A stretch of DNA of 64,000 nucleotides from VRUE01 sp963774555 (lineage in GTDB: Bacteria > Actinomycetota > Thermoleophilia > Solirubrobacterales > 70-9), in the NCBI GenBank assembly GCA_963774555.1, contig CAVZFL010000002.1:992001-1056000 (forward strand). Reading direction: 5' to 3'. Of the stretch, positions 1-7,506 are shown one piece after another. The notes under the pieces were generated by a model that worked only from the letters and a program-made list of their open reading frames with translations, ran no database searches and had not been told where the DNA came from. Both the position numbers and the translations under genes were made by a program. Position 1 is the stretch's first letter. Each line of letters starts with the position of its first letter.

Positions 1-257
1 TCCTGCTCGTAAGCGATAACCCGCTCCTCGAGCTGATCGAGAGTCACTTGCGCGCTTTCCACGGCGAAGAGGCGGGGGTCTTTGGCCTCCTCCATCTCTT
101 CGAGCAGCGCAAGGGCACTCCCAGCCTCCTCGATCGATCCGGCCAGGCGGTTCCACTGGACCTTGCGACGCGCCATCAGGGCGAGAACAGCCGCCCGCTC
201 TCTGGTGCTGACCAGTGTTTCGCTATCGAACATATGTTCGGATTCTAGCTTGGTCAT
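1..257 (-). CDS. DprA-like DNA-processing protein, N-terminal part (runs off window)
   Basis: An open frame enters from the left edge and begins at an ATG complementary to 255-257, giving 85 residues before the sequence runs out. The visible part is an alpha-helical segment starting MTKLESEHMF and containing ERAAVLALMARRKVQWNRL and a later AGSALALLEE. This layout (short helical domain, then a VTLDQLEERVIAYEQ helix just before the expected Rossmann fold) resembles the N-terminus of stand-alone DprA/Smf-like proteins, which bind single-stranded DNA and load RecA. The nucleotide-binding domain lies outside the window, so the family call is an inference. It could also be an unrelated helical protein. 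Confidence 0.45.
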   Translation of the reverse strand, partial: MTKLESEHMFDSETLVSTRERAAVLALMARRKVQWNRLAGSIEEAGSALALLEEMEEAKDPRLFAVESAQVTLDQLEERVIAYEQ

Positions 258-630
258 AGGACGGCCGCAGCGTTTGGATACTCCCCCTCCAAGCGGACGC
301 ATCTTGGCGAGTCAAAATCCGCAAAGTCGTCGACAAGAGGGCCACATCGTCTGGCGTCGCGTTGTCGGTCAAACGGAGGCATCTGCTCACAGTAGCTCGG
401 ACCGCCTCCCGACCGCGCAGATTTTCAGGCGACCTCTCACCCGGGTGCCGGCTACGCACAAAGCTGCACTGACCGGCGTACGGCGGCATGCGCCCGGAGA
501 GAATCGAACTCTCGACCTCCGGCTTGAAAGGACGAGGGCTCGTCGAGGCGCAGAGCGGTTTACGGAACCGATGAGACCTAGCGGTCGCGGCCTGTTCTGC
601 GAAGACAAAACTCAGGCCCGAAGCCGGGTA
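258..630. other. Intergenic stretch with no supported gene
   Basis: Apart from the 43-bp repeat at 488-530 I see no gene here. The long plus-strand frame across it is high-GC shadow. The strand change at 257 and the relic-element boundary at 488 suggest this is the junction between a DprA-like neighbour and an integrated relic. Confidence 0.5.
488..530 (-). repeat. Left direct repeat (att-like), copy of a tRNA 3' half
   Basis: This 43-bp segment is identical to 2745-2787, which covers the 3' half of the tRNA at 2746-2841 from the anticodon loop to the discriminator base. The identity stops abruptly at 531, and no tRNA 5' half is present here. An isolated tRNA 3' end in direct orientation is the usual scar of tRNA-targeted tyrosine-integrase insertion. 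I read it as the distal attachment site of the relic between the two copies. Confidence 0.85.
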
Positions 631-1053
631 TCAGGTGACCTCGATGAGTCGCACCGGGAGATCGGCGCCGGATGCGTTGCGAGCGAGCGGGCCGTCGAGG
701 GTCCAAAGCTGCGCATCAAGCCGCTGCGCCAAGGCGACGTAGGCGGCGTCGTAAGCGCTCTCTCGCTGCAACTTCCTTGCGATGGCAATCACGGCCAGTC
801 CGTCGGTCAGATCATGGAAACGCACGTCTATTGCAGCGATGCGTTGCCAAGCCGACTCCGCATCCGCCTCGTCGAGTGCGCCCGCCACGATGTTGCGGGT
901 CAGCGCGCTCGCGACCTCGTAGCGGAATAGCGAGGGAGCGTGGAGGGTCTCTCCGGCGTCCGCCCAGTCGCGAAGCCGTCGCTCGACGGCCGGAGCACGC
1001 TTGGCATCGAGAACAAGCGCGACGACTACGTTCGAATCGAGGACAACCGTCAA
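631..1053 (-). CDS. VapC-like PIN-domain toxin
   Basis: A 140-residue protein of typical PIN length. The N-terminal beta strand ends in VVLDSNVVVAL with the first acidic residue, a conserved Glu follows in RYEVASALTRN, and the C-terminal acidic cluster is in SAYDAAYVALAQRL and LWTLDG. PIN toxins are Mg-dependent ribonucleases that cut tRNA or rRNA. The start ATG overlaps the stop of the upstream antitoxin by 4 bp (ATGA), the usual coupling in VapBC operons. It lies inside the tRNA-bounded relic, where it may act as an addiction module. The cellular target cannot be inferred. Confidence 0.85.
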   Translation of the reverse strand: MTVVLDSNVVVALVLDAKRAPAVERRLRDWADAGETLHAPSLFRYEVASALTRNIVAGALDEADAESAWQRIAAIDVRFHDLTDGLAVIAIARKLQRESAYDAAYVALAQRLDAQLWTLDGPLARNASGADLPVRLIEVT

Positions 1054-1304
1054 AGGCCGCGATGCTTGAGTTCTTCGCGGCCTTCGCCAACAACTGCCAC
1101 GGCATCAACGGGACCGCGAACCTTGCTGCGAATCTCGGCAAGGTCGGCAAGGACACTCTCCAAGTCGGACTTCACCGGCGCCAGCTCGGCGGCGAGCAGC
1201 TCGTCGGCGAGCGCATCCGGCGGCACGCCGCGACGCCCGGCCTCCCGCTCAAGGCGGTCATAGGCATCTGGGGTGACGTGAATGACCCGGTCGCGCGTTG
1301 CCAT
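1050..1304 (-). CDS. Antitoxin partner of the PIN toxin
   Basis: I place the start at the ATG complementary to 1302-1304, giving 84 residues beginning MATRDRVIHVTPDAYDRLER. Longer upstream extensions read through non-coding-like sequence. The N-terminal VIHVTPDAYDRLEREAGRR looks like a strand followed by a helix, as in ribbon-helix-helix or similar DNA-binding antitoxins. A helical, charged C-terminus would wrap the toxin. Its stop overlaps the toxin start by 4 bp, so the pair is translationally coupled with the antitoxin first. The exact antitoxin family is not certain. Confidence 0.7.
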   Translation of the reverse strand: MATRDRVIHVTPDAYDRLEREAGRRGVPPDALADELLAAELAPVKSDLESVLADLAEIRSKVRGPVDAVAVVGEGREELKHRGL

Positions 1305-1468
1305 GAGTGAAAGTCTAAAGGCTGCTCGGCCACCGGAAGGCTCTGAGGCGATCCTGACGGTAGCCACCATTCGAGGATTGTGCATGAACGCGCAGGACCG
1401 ATCCGGCCGAACCATGTTGCCGATCCTTCAATCGGGTCTGTCTGAGAAGCTCCCGCAATCGAGAGCCG

Positions 1469-2305
1469 ATGCGCCGGTGGACAGACAAATTTGATGTCGA
1501 GGTAACGCCAGGCCCGATTCCCGCGGAGGTCTTGGCCGCAAGACAGAAATTCGAGAAAGCCAATGCCCGGAACGAGCGTGTCATTGCTCCAAGAGTCGAT
1601 GCACATCTCCTCGCATACGAAACATGCCTGGGCGAACTAGCCGCGTTCCATGGTCAGACTGGCGACTACGGCGATCTCGACCTAGAAGGGGACTCGCGGC
1701 AGGCTGCAGCGTGGTTTGTGGCAGGCCGCATAATCGGATTGCTCAACGCAGCGGTGAAGCTGGCAAGAACCGGGTTCGCGAGCGAGATGGTCCCCATCCT
1801 ACGAACGGCACATGAGGCAATTCACCTCCTGCGTGCACTCTCAATGAATCGGGACGGGAACATCCTTCGTGATTGGCTCCGAGATCAACACATCAAGCCA
1901 TCGCGAGTTCGGCGTGAGGAAGACAGGAACCAGAAAGCTATCGCGGCTGAAATGCGACGTTCCGGTGTCGATCCACCGGGCCGCACAAGGGAGTTCATGG
2001 AGGCCCTCTACGAGGATCTCTCGGAGATGGCGCACGTAAAGAGGTCGAAGGTCCTTGAGATCGCAGCCGTCAACTGTCGCCAGATGCCGGTAAACGGGCA
2101 CCCAAGCGCAGCCGTTCGTGCCTATTTCGTCTACGTCCTCGGCCTCCACGTGATGGACGCGGTCTCCGCTGTTGGATTTGGACTGGGAATCACCCGTGGT
2201 GACAATGTCGTAGTTCAGACGCAGGAATCTCTCTCGCTGCTTCAAGAACTGGCTCAGAAGATTCCGATTGATCCTGCGGCGCTCCGGGGTGAAAAGGCTG
2301 CTTGA
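1469..2305 (+). CDS. Hypothetical protein (278 aa), relic-element cargo
   Basis: I do not recognise this protein. It is mostly helical and soluble. A central helix bundle includes WFVAGRIIGLLNAAVKLART followed by PILRTAHEAIHLLRAL, a conserved-looking arrangement also seen in abortive-infection-like and DUF5677-type helical proteins. There is no signal peptide and no clear catalytic motif. A charged middle (SRVRREEDRNQKAI) precedes another helix bundle. It is the only non-toxin cargo left in the relic and runs opposite to the toxin pair, so it has its own promoter. Defence cargo is a guess from position only. Confidence 0.6.
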   Translation: MRRWTDKFDVEVTPGPIPAEVLAARQKFEKANARNERVIAPRVDAHLLAYETCLGELAAFHGQTGDYGDLDLEGDSRQAAAWFVAGRIIGLLNAAVKLARTGFASEMVPILRTAHEAIHLLRALSMNRDGNILRDWLRDQHIKPSRVRREEDRNQKAIAAEMRRSGVDPPGRTREFMEALYEDLSEMAHVKRSKVLEIAAVNCRQMPVNGHPSAAVRAYFVYVLGLHVMDAVSAVGFGLGITRGDNVVVQTQESLSLLQELAQKIPIDPAALRGEKAA

Positions 2306-2332
2306 TCCCTTTCGAACTCAGCCAGCCAGCAA

Positions 2333-2580
2333 CTACCCAATGGCTTCACTCACGGCTTCGAAACTCACTCCAATTGCATGCGTGTATCGAGCCAGCACCG
2401 TCTCGACACGGTGCCCGGCGATCTCGGCCAGGTCGGCGTCGTTGATGCCTGCCGCTCGAAGATGCGTGACGTAAGAGTGGCGGCACTCGTGCGGGCGGAT
2501 GTCTAGGCCGGAGGCTTGCTGGGCCGGTTTCCAGACGTCGCGGTAGAAGTTGTGACCGGACCCCCGTGCCTCGTCTGCCA
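2333..2580 (-). pseudogene. Tyrosine integrase, C-terminal remnant
   Basis: Only about the last 80 residues of a tyrosine recombinase remain, from GSGHNFYRDVWKPA to the stop. The C-terminal catalytic set is visible: HECRHSY (H-x-x-R), GHRVET (second His) and ARYTHA with the nucleophilic Tyr. The N-terminal core-binding domain and first Arg are missing. Sequence upstream merges into the tRNA end without a plausible start. Its position against the tRNA 3' end, pointing away from it, is that of an integrase in a tRNA-targeted element. I read it as a deletion remnant, not a functional enzyme. Confidence 0.75.
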
Positions 2581-2744
2581 TCCCGCAGACCCTATTTGGC
2601 CCCGGAAACTGAGACCAGGATGAGACCAAGACCTCGCGGAACGCCTCGGAATCGCCGGGAGCGACGCGGAACACCAAATCGAGAGGAACCGGCGCAAATG
2701 GCTCTGCGCCAGGAGAAGCACGGAACTGGCCGGAAACCACCAGA

Positions 2745-2787
2745 ATGCGCCCGGAGAGAATCGAACTCTCGACCTCCGGCTTGAAAG
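2745..2787 (-). repeat. Right direct repeat (att-like) inside the tRNA gene
   Basis: Exact 43-bp partner of 488-530. It covers the anticodon loop, 3' anticodon stem, variable region, T arm and 3' acceptor strand of the tRNA at 2746-2841, so integration would have restored an intact tRNA at this end. Confidence 0.85.
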
Positions 2788-2841
2788 ACCGGCGCTCTTT
2801 GGGCCTCGTTAAAAGCCCGTTGACCACTGAGCTACGGGCGC
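2746..2841 (-). tRNA. tRNA with Glu(UUC) anticodon and enlarged D loop
   Basis: Acceptor arms GCGCCCG/CGGGCGC, a D stem GCTC/GAGC, an anticodon stem CCGGT/GCCGG with loop CTTTCAA (anticodon TTC), and a T arm GAGAG-TTCGATT-CTCTC are all present in order. The D loop is abnormal: after AGTGGT there are about 24 extra bases that can form a GGGC/GCCC hairpin, so the gene is 96 nt instead of about 76. Part of the insertion resembles a Lys(UUU) anticodon loop. By geometry I call Glu(UUC), but the tRNA could be chimeric, non-functional or differently folded. Confidence 0.6.
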
Positions 2842-2875
2842 TCACGCATCCCTGCGTGGCCTGATTATGCCGGTC

Positions 2876-4018
2876 TCAGAGCCCGAACGTCTTGGCGATG
2901 ATGTTGCGCTGGATCTCCGAGGTGCCGCCGTAGATGGTCGAGACCAGGGAGCTGCGGACGAGGCGCTCCATGTCGTACTCGGAGGCGTAGCCGTAGCCGC
3001 CCATCATCTGCATGCCGTCGAGGGCGGCGCGCTTGGCGACCTCGGTGACGAAGAGCTTGACCATCGAGGCCTCGCGGGGCAGCATCCGGTCGGGGTCCTC
3101 GTCGGTCATCGTCGCGACCCAGCGGGTCATCAGGCGGGCCGCCTCGATGTCCGTCGCCATGTCGGCGATGCGGTGCTGGAGCGACTGGAAGGAGCCGATC
3201 GGGCGGTTGAACTGTTCGCGCTCCTTGACGTAGACGATCAGGTCGTCGAAGACGCGCTCGGCGATGCCGAGCATGGTCGCGGCAAGGATCAGGCGCTCGA
3301 CGTTGAGCCCCGCCATCAGCTGCGTCCAGCCCTGGTCGACCTGGCCGAGGACCGCGTCGGCCGAGGCCCCGACGTCTGTGAAGTAGAGGTGGTTGGTGTC
3401 GCGGCCGCCCATCGTGTCGATCGGGACGACCTCGAGACCCTCGGCGTCGCGCGGGACCCAGATCATCGTCATGCCGTCGTGCTTGGAGGCCGAGCGGGTG
3501 GTGCGGCAGACGACGAGGATGTGGTCGGCGATGTGGGCGTTCGAGCAGAAGACCTTCTGGCCGTTGAGCACGTAGCCGTCGTCGACCTTCTCGGCGAAGG
3601 TGCTGAGGGCGCCGACGTCCGAGCCGGCCTCAGGCTCGGTCATCGCGATCGCCTCGACCGCGCCGTCGGCGATGCCGCTGAGGATTTCCTCCTTCTGCTC
3701 CTCCGTACCGAAGCGCTTGGTCGCGCTGGCGACGATCAACGTCGTCGCGTAGCCGCCGATCGGGGCGAGCGCCCGCGAGGTCTCCTCCATGAAGATGCAG
3801 GCGTCGAGCATGGACCCACCCGAGCCGCCGTACTCCTCGGGGATCGTCACCCCGAGCCAGCCGAGCTCGGCCATCTCCTTGTAGATCGTCGCGTTGTGGT
3901 GCTCGGTGTAGCCCTCGGTGAGCCGCTCGCGCTGATCCGGCGTGCCGCACTCGTGATCGCAGTAGCGCCGGATCGCGTCGACGAAGTCCTCCTGCTCGTC
4001 CGACAAGGCGAAATCCAC
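2876..4018 (-). CDS. Acyl-CoA dehydrogenase (FadE-type)
   Basis: This 380-residue FAD flavoenzyme would oxidise acyl-CoA to trans-2-enoyl-CoA and pass electrons to ETF. The N-terminal helical domain starts MDFALSDEQEDFVDAIRRY. The flavin/substrate signature is AMTEPEAGSDVGAL, and the C-terminal domain has REQFNRPIGSFQSLQHRIAD, QMMGGYGYASEY and IYGGTSEIQRNII. The Glu that other family members carry in a YEGTS motif is Gly here. The base is probably the Glu of NVERLILA, as in isovaleryl-CoA-like enzymes, so substrate class should not be assumed. Length matches the family. It stands alone, 34 bp from the tRNA start. Confidence 0.93.
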   Translation of the reverse strand: MDFALSDEQEDFVDAIRRYCDHECGTPDQRERLTEGYTEHHNATIYKEMAELGWLGVTIPEEYGGSGGSMLDACIFMEETSRALAPIGGYATTLIVASATKRFGTEEQKEEILSGIADGAVEAIAMTEPEAGSDVGALSTFAEKVDDGYVLNGQKVFCSNAHIADHILVVCRTTRSASKHDGMTMIWVPRDAEGLEVVPIDTMGGRDTNHLYFTDVGASADAVLGQVDQGWTQLMAGLNVERLILAATMLGIAERVFDDLIVYVKEREQFNRPIGSFQSLQHRIADMATDIEAARLMTRWVATMTDEDPDRMLPREASMVKLFVTEVAKRAALDGMQMMGGYGYASEYDMERLVRSSLVSTIYGGTSEIQRNIIAKTFGL

Positions 4019-4346
4019 GAAGCGGCAGCCTACCGGTCAAGCGCGTCAAACTGCGGGAGACGCCAACCAGAGCAGATCACAGGGACTGAAGGCGTCTCAG
4101 TGGCCCAAACTGCCAGAAGGAGGCCGGGCGTGCCGCTGGCCCTCACGCGATTTAAAAAGCTCAGCAACCCGTGCGAGTCGGGCCGCAACGCCTGGGCTCT
4201 CTCGGTGATCGATTAAATCGCCGAGCTGAATCCGGGGGATCAACTCGTCAGAACGATGCCTGACGGTGCCTATCGGTCGATCAATAATTGTCATAGGTAT
4301 CGCTTCCTCGGCCAACCCTATCGGCAATGCATCGAGAACTGCAAGC

Positions 4347-5033
4347 TCCCAGACCGCCGCCCACGACGAGGCGCTTCGAGACGAGCTGCGCCGCCTGCCC
4401 ACCACGGAGGTTGTCAAGCGAGAAGGGGAGCTGCTCGAACCGATGAGGGCAGAGCTTCGCGCCGAATCCCGCTATCAGGAGGTGGCAGGGCGGCTCGCAT
4501 ATGCCCGCTCGCACTACGAGGCTGCGGTCAAGCGCCGCGAGCAGGCCGAAGCCCTCGGCCGTAAGGAGCGAAAGCGCGAACTGCCGAGGGCCTTGGAGAA
4601 CGAGCAGCTAAAGCTGGAGAGCCTCGAAGCCGCCCACGCGGAGTTCCAGGGCCTTGAGTTTCCCGGCGACGAGGTCCGACGCGAGCGCCAGGTCGCCGCC
4701 GAGCGGTCGAGCAGGCGATCCTTGCCGATCAGATCAAACCGCCCCCCTACATCCTCAACGATCTCGGTCCTCGCCCGAGCGACTCGCTGAAACGAGAAAC
4801 CTGGGAGAAGGGCGTCAAGGCGGTGGAGACCTACCGCCGCGAGCATGGAATCACCGACCCCAAACCCGGCATTGGGTCAGGAGTGTGTGGCAGATCAGGC
4901 GAGGCGGGAGGCCCGGCGCGCCGCCGAGCGCCAGATGCAGCTCATGCGGCACAGGCTCGGCCTGGAAACGGAGCGGGCGAAAGTGAGGGTGCGGGGGATG
5001 GGCATCGAACGCAGCCTTGGCATCGGTCGCTGA
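4347..5033 (+). pseudogene. Conjugative relaxase (MobF-like) C-terminal remnant, frameshifted
   Basis: Three successive reading frames together spell a charged, helical relaxase tail. The first runs from about 4347 with DEALRDELRRLPTTEVVKRE and SHYEAAVKRREQAEALG. It shifts near 4710 into KPPPYILNDLGPRPSD and then ETWEKGVKAVETYRREHGI. It shifts again near 4880 into ARREARRAAERQMQLMRH and ends at 5033. The middle block resembles the conserved tail of actinobacterial TraA/TrwC-type relaxases (proline-rich, then a W-x-x-G-V-x-x-x-E-x-Y-R helix). No relaxase or helicase domain remains. This marks a second decayed mobile element between the acyl-CoA dehydrogenase and tRNA-Thr. Confidence 0.55.
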
Positions 5034-5111
5034 GACCCCGACCCCGGCGATCAAAGCACCGCGCTCGCAGCGCTGGTTGGCGGGTAGGTCGGGGGAGGGG
5101 CACCCCATGAC

Positions 5112-5516
5112 TCAGCTACCGCGTCCACCCGCAGGCAGCCACGCAGACGTGATCAGGGCGGTCGCGTGCTCACCGGTAACCCTGGAGATACGCACCGCAG
5201 GAATAACCGGCAATCCGCGATCTAGCATCGACTGGAGCAGGGCTATCTCGGTGGCTTTATGCGCGTCGGTCAACCTGCCGCCTGGGATCGCCGCTGCCAT
5301 CCGGGCCACCGTTTCGACCGAAGCCACCGTCTCGGCCTTCGATGGAATCCGCGCAGGGGAGGTATCGGCCTCTTCGCGCGATCTGTGCGCGAGCACGGCG
5401 CGAAGCTCCTCGAAGTACCAAGCGATGGCAGCCAGGCCAAGGGCGGAGGCGAGGGAGTCGTTGATCTCGCCAGCTATGCGCCGTGCCGACTCAGCGAGCG
5501 CGGTGTCTGTGGTCAT
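5112..5516 (-). CDS. Hypothetical protein (134 aa)
   Basis: Unrecognised protein starting MTTDTALAESARRIAGEIND. The first half is helical with a slightly hydrophobic stretch LASALGLAAIAWYFEELRAV, too short and polar at its ends to be a convincing membrane helix. The C-terminus reads ISRVTGEHATALITSAWLP. It lies in the decayed mobile region between relaxase debris and a small CxC protein, so it may be element cargo. The opposite strand is also open, and the coding call rests on a plausible start and length only. Confidence 0.45.
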   Translation of the reverse strand: MTTDTALAESARRIAGEINDSLASALGLAAIAWYFEELRAVLAHRSREEADTSPARIPSKAETVASVETVARMAAAIPGGRLTDAHKATEIALLQSMLDRGLPVIPAVRISRVTGEHATALITSAWLPAGGRGS

Positions 5517-5550
5517 GGCCTGAGTCGCGCCTGTGGGGCAGGCGCCGAAG

Positions 5551-5700
5551 TCAGCTCAATCGCGGCTGGCCATCTTGCGCCTGGCCGTTGTCGTCTGGGT
5601 CGGCTTCGTGAGCCACGGCTTCTTGCTCGGCTGGTTCCGGGGCGCGGTGGTTGCCGCCGATCCATCCACATGAGCAGGACACGGCGTAGCCGTCGCTCAT
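5551..5700 (-). CDS. Small CxC protein
   Basis: A 49-residue protein starting MSDGYAVSCSCGWIGGNHRA. The CSCGW motif followed by an acidic, His-containing helix (EQEAVAHEADP) is a pattern I have seen in small actinobacterial proteins, perhaps metal binding through two Cys and downstream His residues. An in-frame TTG upstream would add 11 residues. I prefer the ATG at 5698-5700 because the homology-like part begins there. Function unknown. Confidence 0.5.
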   Translation of the reverse strand: MSDGYAVSCSCGWIGGNHRAPEPAEQEAVAHEADPDDNGQAQDGQPRLS

Positions 5701-5981
5701 GGGTATAACGAGTGCATTGTGGGTGTCTCGCAATTGACGGCTCCCGCTGCATCGGACAGACTCGGTTGGCCCGCTTCTTCGGTTTCAAAGGGAGGGCGGC
5801 CAGTTGTTGGGACCGTGCCGCCCTCCCCGTTCATCAATCTGCATCGGAGCGTCCGCGCGCGGGGAGCCTCGTGCTGACGACCGCCCCCGAGGCCAAAACG
5901 CCCCGATGCGCGGGCGATGGTAAGCATTTACGGCATTGCGCCGCCCAGCGAAATCTGAGTAATTGAGCCTGGCTCAAATTG

Positions 5982-6686
5982 CTAGCTCTTCTTTTTCTTG
6001 TTCCGGTGATTCAACCGCTTCCTTCTCTCCTCATCAAGAACCGAGCCAAAGATCAAGAACGCTGCGCTGACCGGGATGCACTCGCCGTCCCCTTCTCCCT
6101 TTGACCGCCGGTTGGCTGCTTTGCCGTGGATTTTGAGGATCTTCTCGATGGCCTCAATAGCCACCTCATCGGCTTCTTCGCAGCCGATTTCGTCCAGGTT
6201 CACGGGCGTATAGCTGGCGTGCGTGTCCTCGCGCTCGTAGAACTTCCCGGACTTGATCGATGCAACGAGATCCTCCTCCGTCGCTTCCAGAATGTTGGAC
6301 CCAACGATTTCGTTCCCCGACCTGGGAAGGAGCTTTGCCATCCATCTCGGGATGTAGGCACGCTCGATTGCGCGGTAGTAGTGCTCGACCGCGCCCCGGC
6401 GCGGCTCGGTTTTGGTCATCTCGATCATCTCGAAGTCCTTGAGGACTTTGACGTGATAGCTGACCTGGCTGAGTCCTTCGTTCAACTCTTCCGAGAGTTC
6501 GTTGGGACTCCATTCGCGGTCATTGATCAAAGCGAGGAGCCGTACTCGAAGGGGGTGCGCCAGCGCCTTGATGAGCCTTTGATTGATCGATAGCTCTTTG
6601 GGGTCCTTCCCTTTCCCCTTCTTCTTTTTGGCCCCCTTCGACACCCGACCCGTGGATTGGGCTCGCGACCCTTTCTTAGCTGACAA
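5982..6686 (-). CDS. ArsR-like winged-helix regulator with basic N-terminal tail
   Basis: A 234-residue protein. Residues 1-28 are a lysine-rich tail. Residues about 33-110 form a winged helix: LIKALAHPLRVRLLALIND, WSPNELSEELNEGLSQVSYH as helix-turn-helix, then VLKDFEMIEMTKTEPRRGAVEHYY as the wing. The C-terminal half is an acidic unknown domain with one Cys pair (GCEE, GECI) that might sense metal or redox. Base composition is visibly less GC-rich than the core genes, consistent with transfer. A 6-bp inverted repeat at 6811-6825, upstream of the start, is a candidate operator. Confidence 0.8.
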   Translation of the reverse strand: MSAKKGSRAQSTGRVSKGAKKKKGKGKDPKELSINQRLIKALAHPLRVRLLALINDREWSPNELSEELNEGLSQVSYHVKVLKDFEMIEMTKTEPRRGAVEHYYRAIERAYIPRWMAKLLPRSGNEIVGSNILEATEEDLVASIKSGKFYEREDTHASYTPVNLDEIGCEEADEVAIEAIEKILKIHGKAANRRSKGEGDGECIPVSAAFLIFGSVLDEERRKRLNHRNKKKKS

Positions 6687-7340
6687 AGCCTGCTCCTCTC
6701 AGTAGAGCCATCCCGGTACTTCGAGGTCTCTCAAGCGGTATGGCTGTATCGGTTTGAACAGAAAAGTAGCTGCAAAGGGCTGTTGGCGACACATACGATC
6801 CTGATTGCTTTAATCTTTTAGATTATTCATAAAATTACTGAGCAAGAAGGGGGGTGAGTTGCGATGACGATCAAGCCATGCCCGATGACGGCTCCGCTGC
6901 TATCCACTTTCAAGAACCGCTAGGCAGGAGAACAGGGCTTGACGGGGTTGACGAAGCCAAGCCCTGCCCTCTGAATGGGTGGGCCTGAGAACCACAGCTT
7001 GGGTTCTCGACCCGCGAGCAAGAGCAAGGCGACGACCTGGGAGCGCAGGGGATGCAGCTCCCAGACCGTCTAAGCCACGCAGCTGTACCAAAAACGCATG
7101 ACTTATTGCTGATTCTATGTTGGGCGGGACGTGACGGCGGCCCGCCTGTGCCGCCGTGGCGCCCTAAGGGACGCGTGGCTGGGGATCGGGGCTGGGACCA
7201 TCCAGAAGGCGAAGCGCCTGCTGATCATTCGTTGCGCCCCCCCAGCGCAACCATAACGCAACCATTTCCGCTTCTAGAGCCGCCGAGCTCCGATTATCGG
7301 CCTCCTCAAAAACGCCTTTGGAGCAGCGTTTTCGAGGGAA
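6687..7340. other. 650-bp region without a convincing protein gene; hairpins
   Basis: No long gene is supported. The left part (about 6780-6850) is AT-rich and promoter-like. A strong SD-like purine run (AAGGGGGGTGAG) precedes an ATG at 6864 that opens only a 19-codon frame. Two consecutive hairpins follow: CAGGGCTTG/CAAGCCCTG at 6933-6966 and GAGAACC/GGTTCTC at 6987-7008. The arrangement could be a small RNA or leader, or chance in a decaying region. Confidence 0.35.
6811..6825. promoter_or_regulatory. Candidate operator, TAATCT-TTT-AGATTA
   Basis: A perfect 6-bp inverted repeat around a 3-bp centre in the AT-rich segment 125 bp upstream of the divergent ArsR-like gene. ArsR-family operators are short AT-rich inverted repeats, so autoregulation is plausible. 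Not proven. Confidence 0.35.
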
Positions 7341-7413
<73 letters not shown>

Positions 7414-7506
7414 GGGCGGGACCGATCTTAGTCGGTTCCGGGAGGGTTCCGAGAGCGTCGCACCACGACTACAGCCTTGTGCTGGGCGGCCGATAGAGGG
7501 GAGACG

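Larger units (their letters stand above)
488..2787. mobile_element. Relic integrative element in a tRNA gene
   Basis: The element is bounded by exact 43-bp repeats and holds a VapBC-type pair, a 278-residue unknown and the C-terminal stump of a tyrosine integrase next to the tRNA. The integrase lacks most of its catalytic domain, so the element should be immobile unless helped in trans. About 2.3 kb is small for a functional element, which suggests internal deletion that spared the toxin-antitoxin pair and one cargo gene. Confidence 0.75.
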
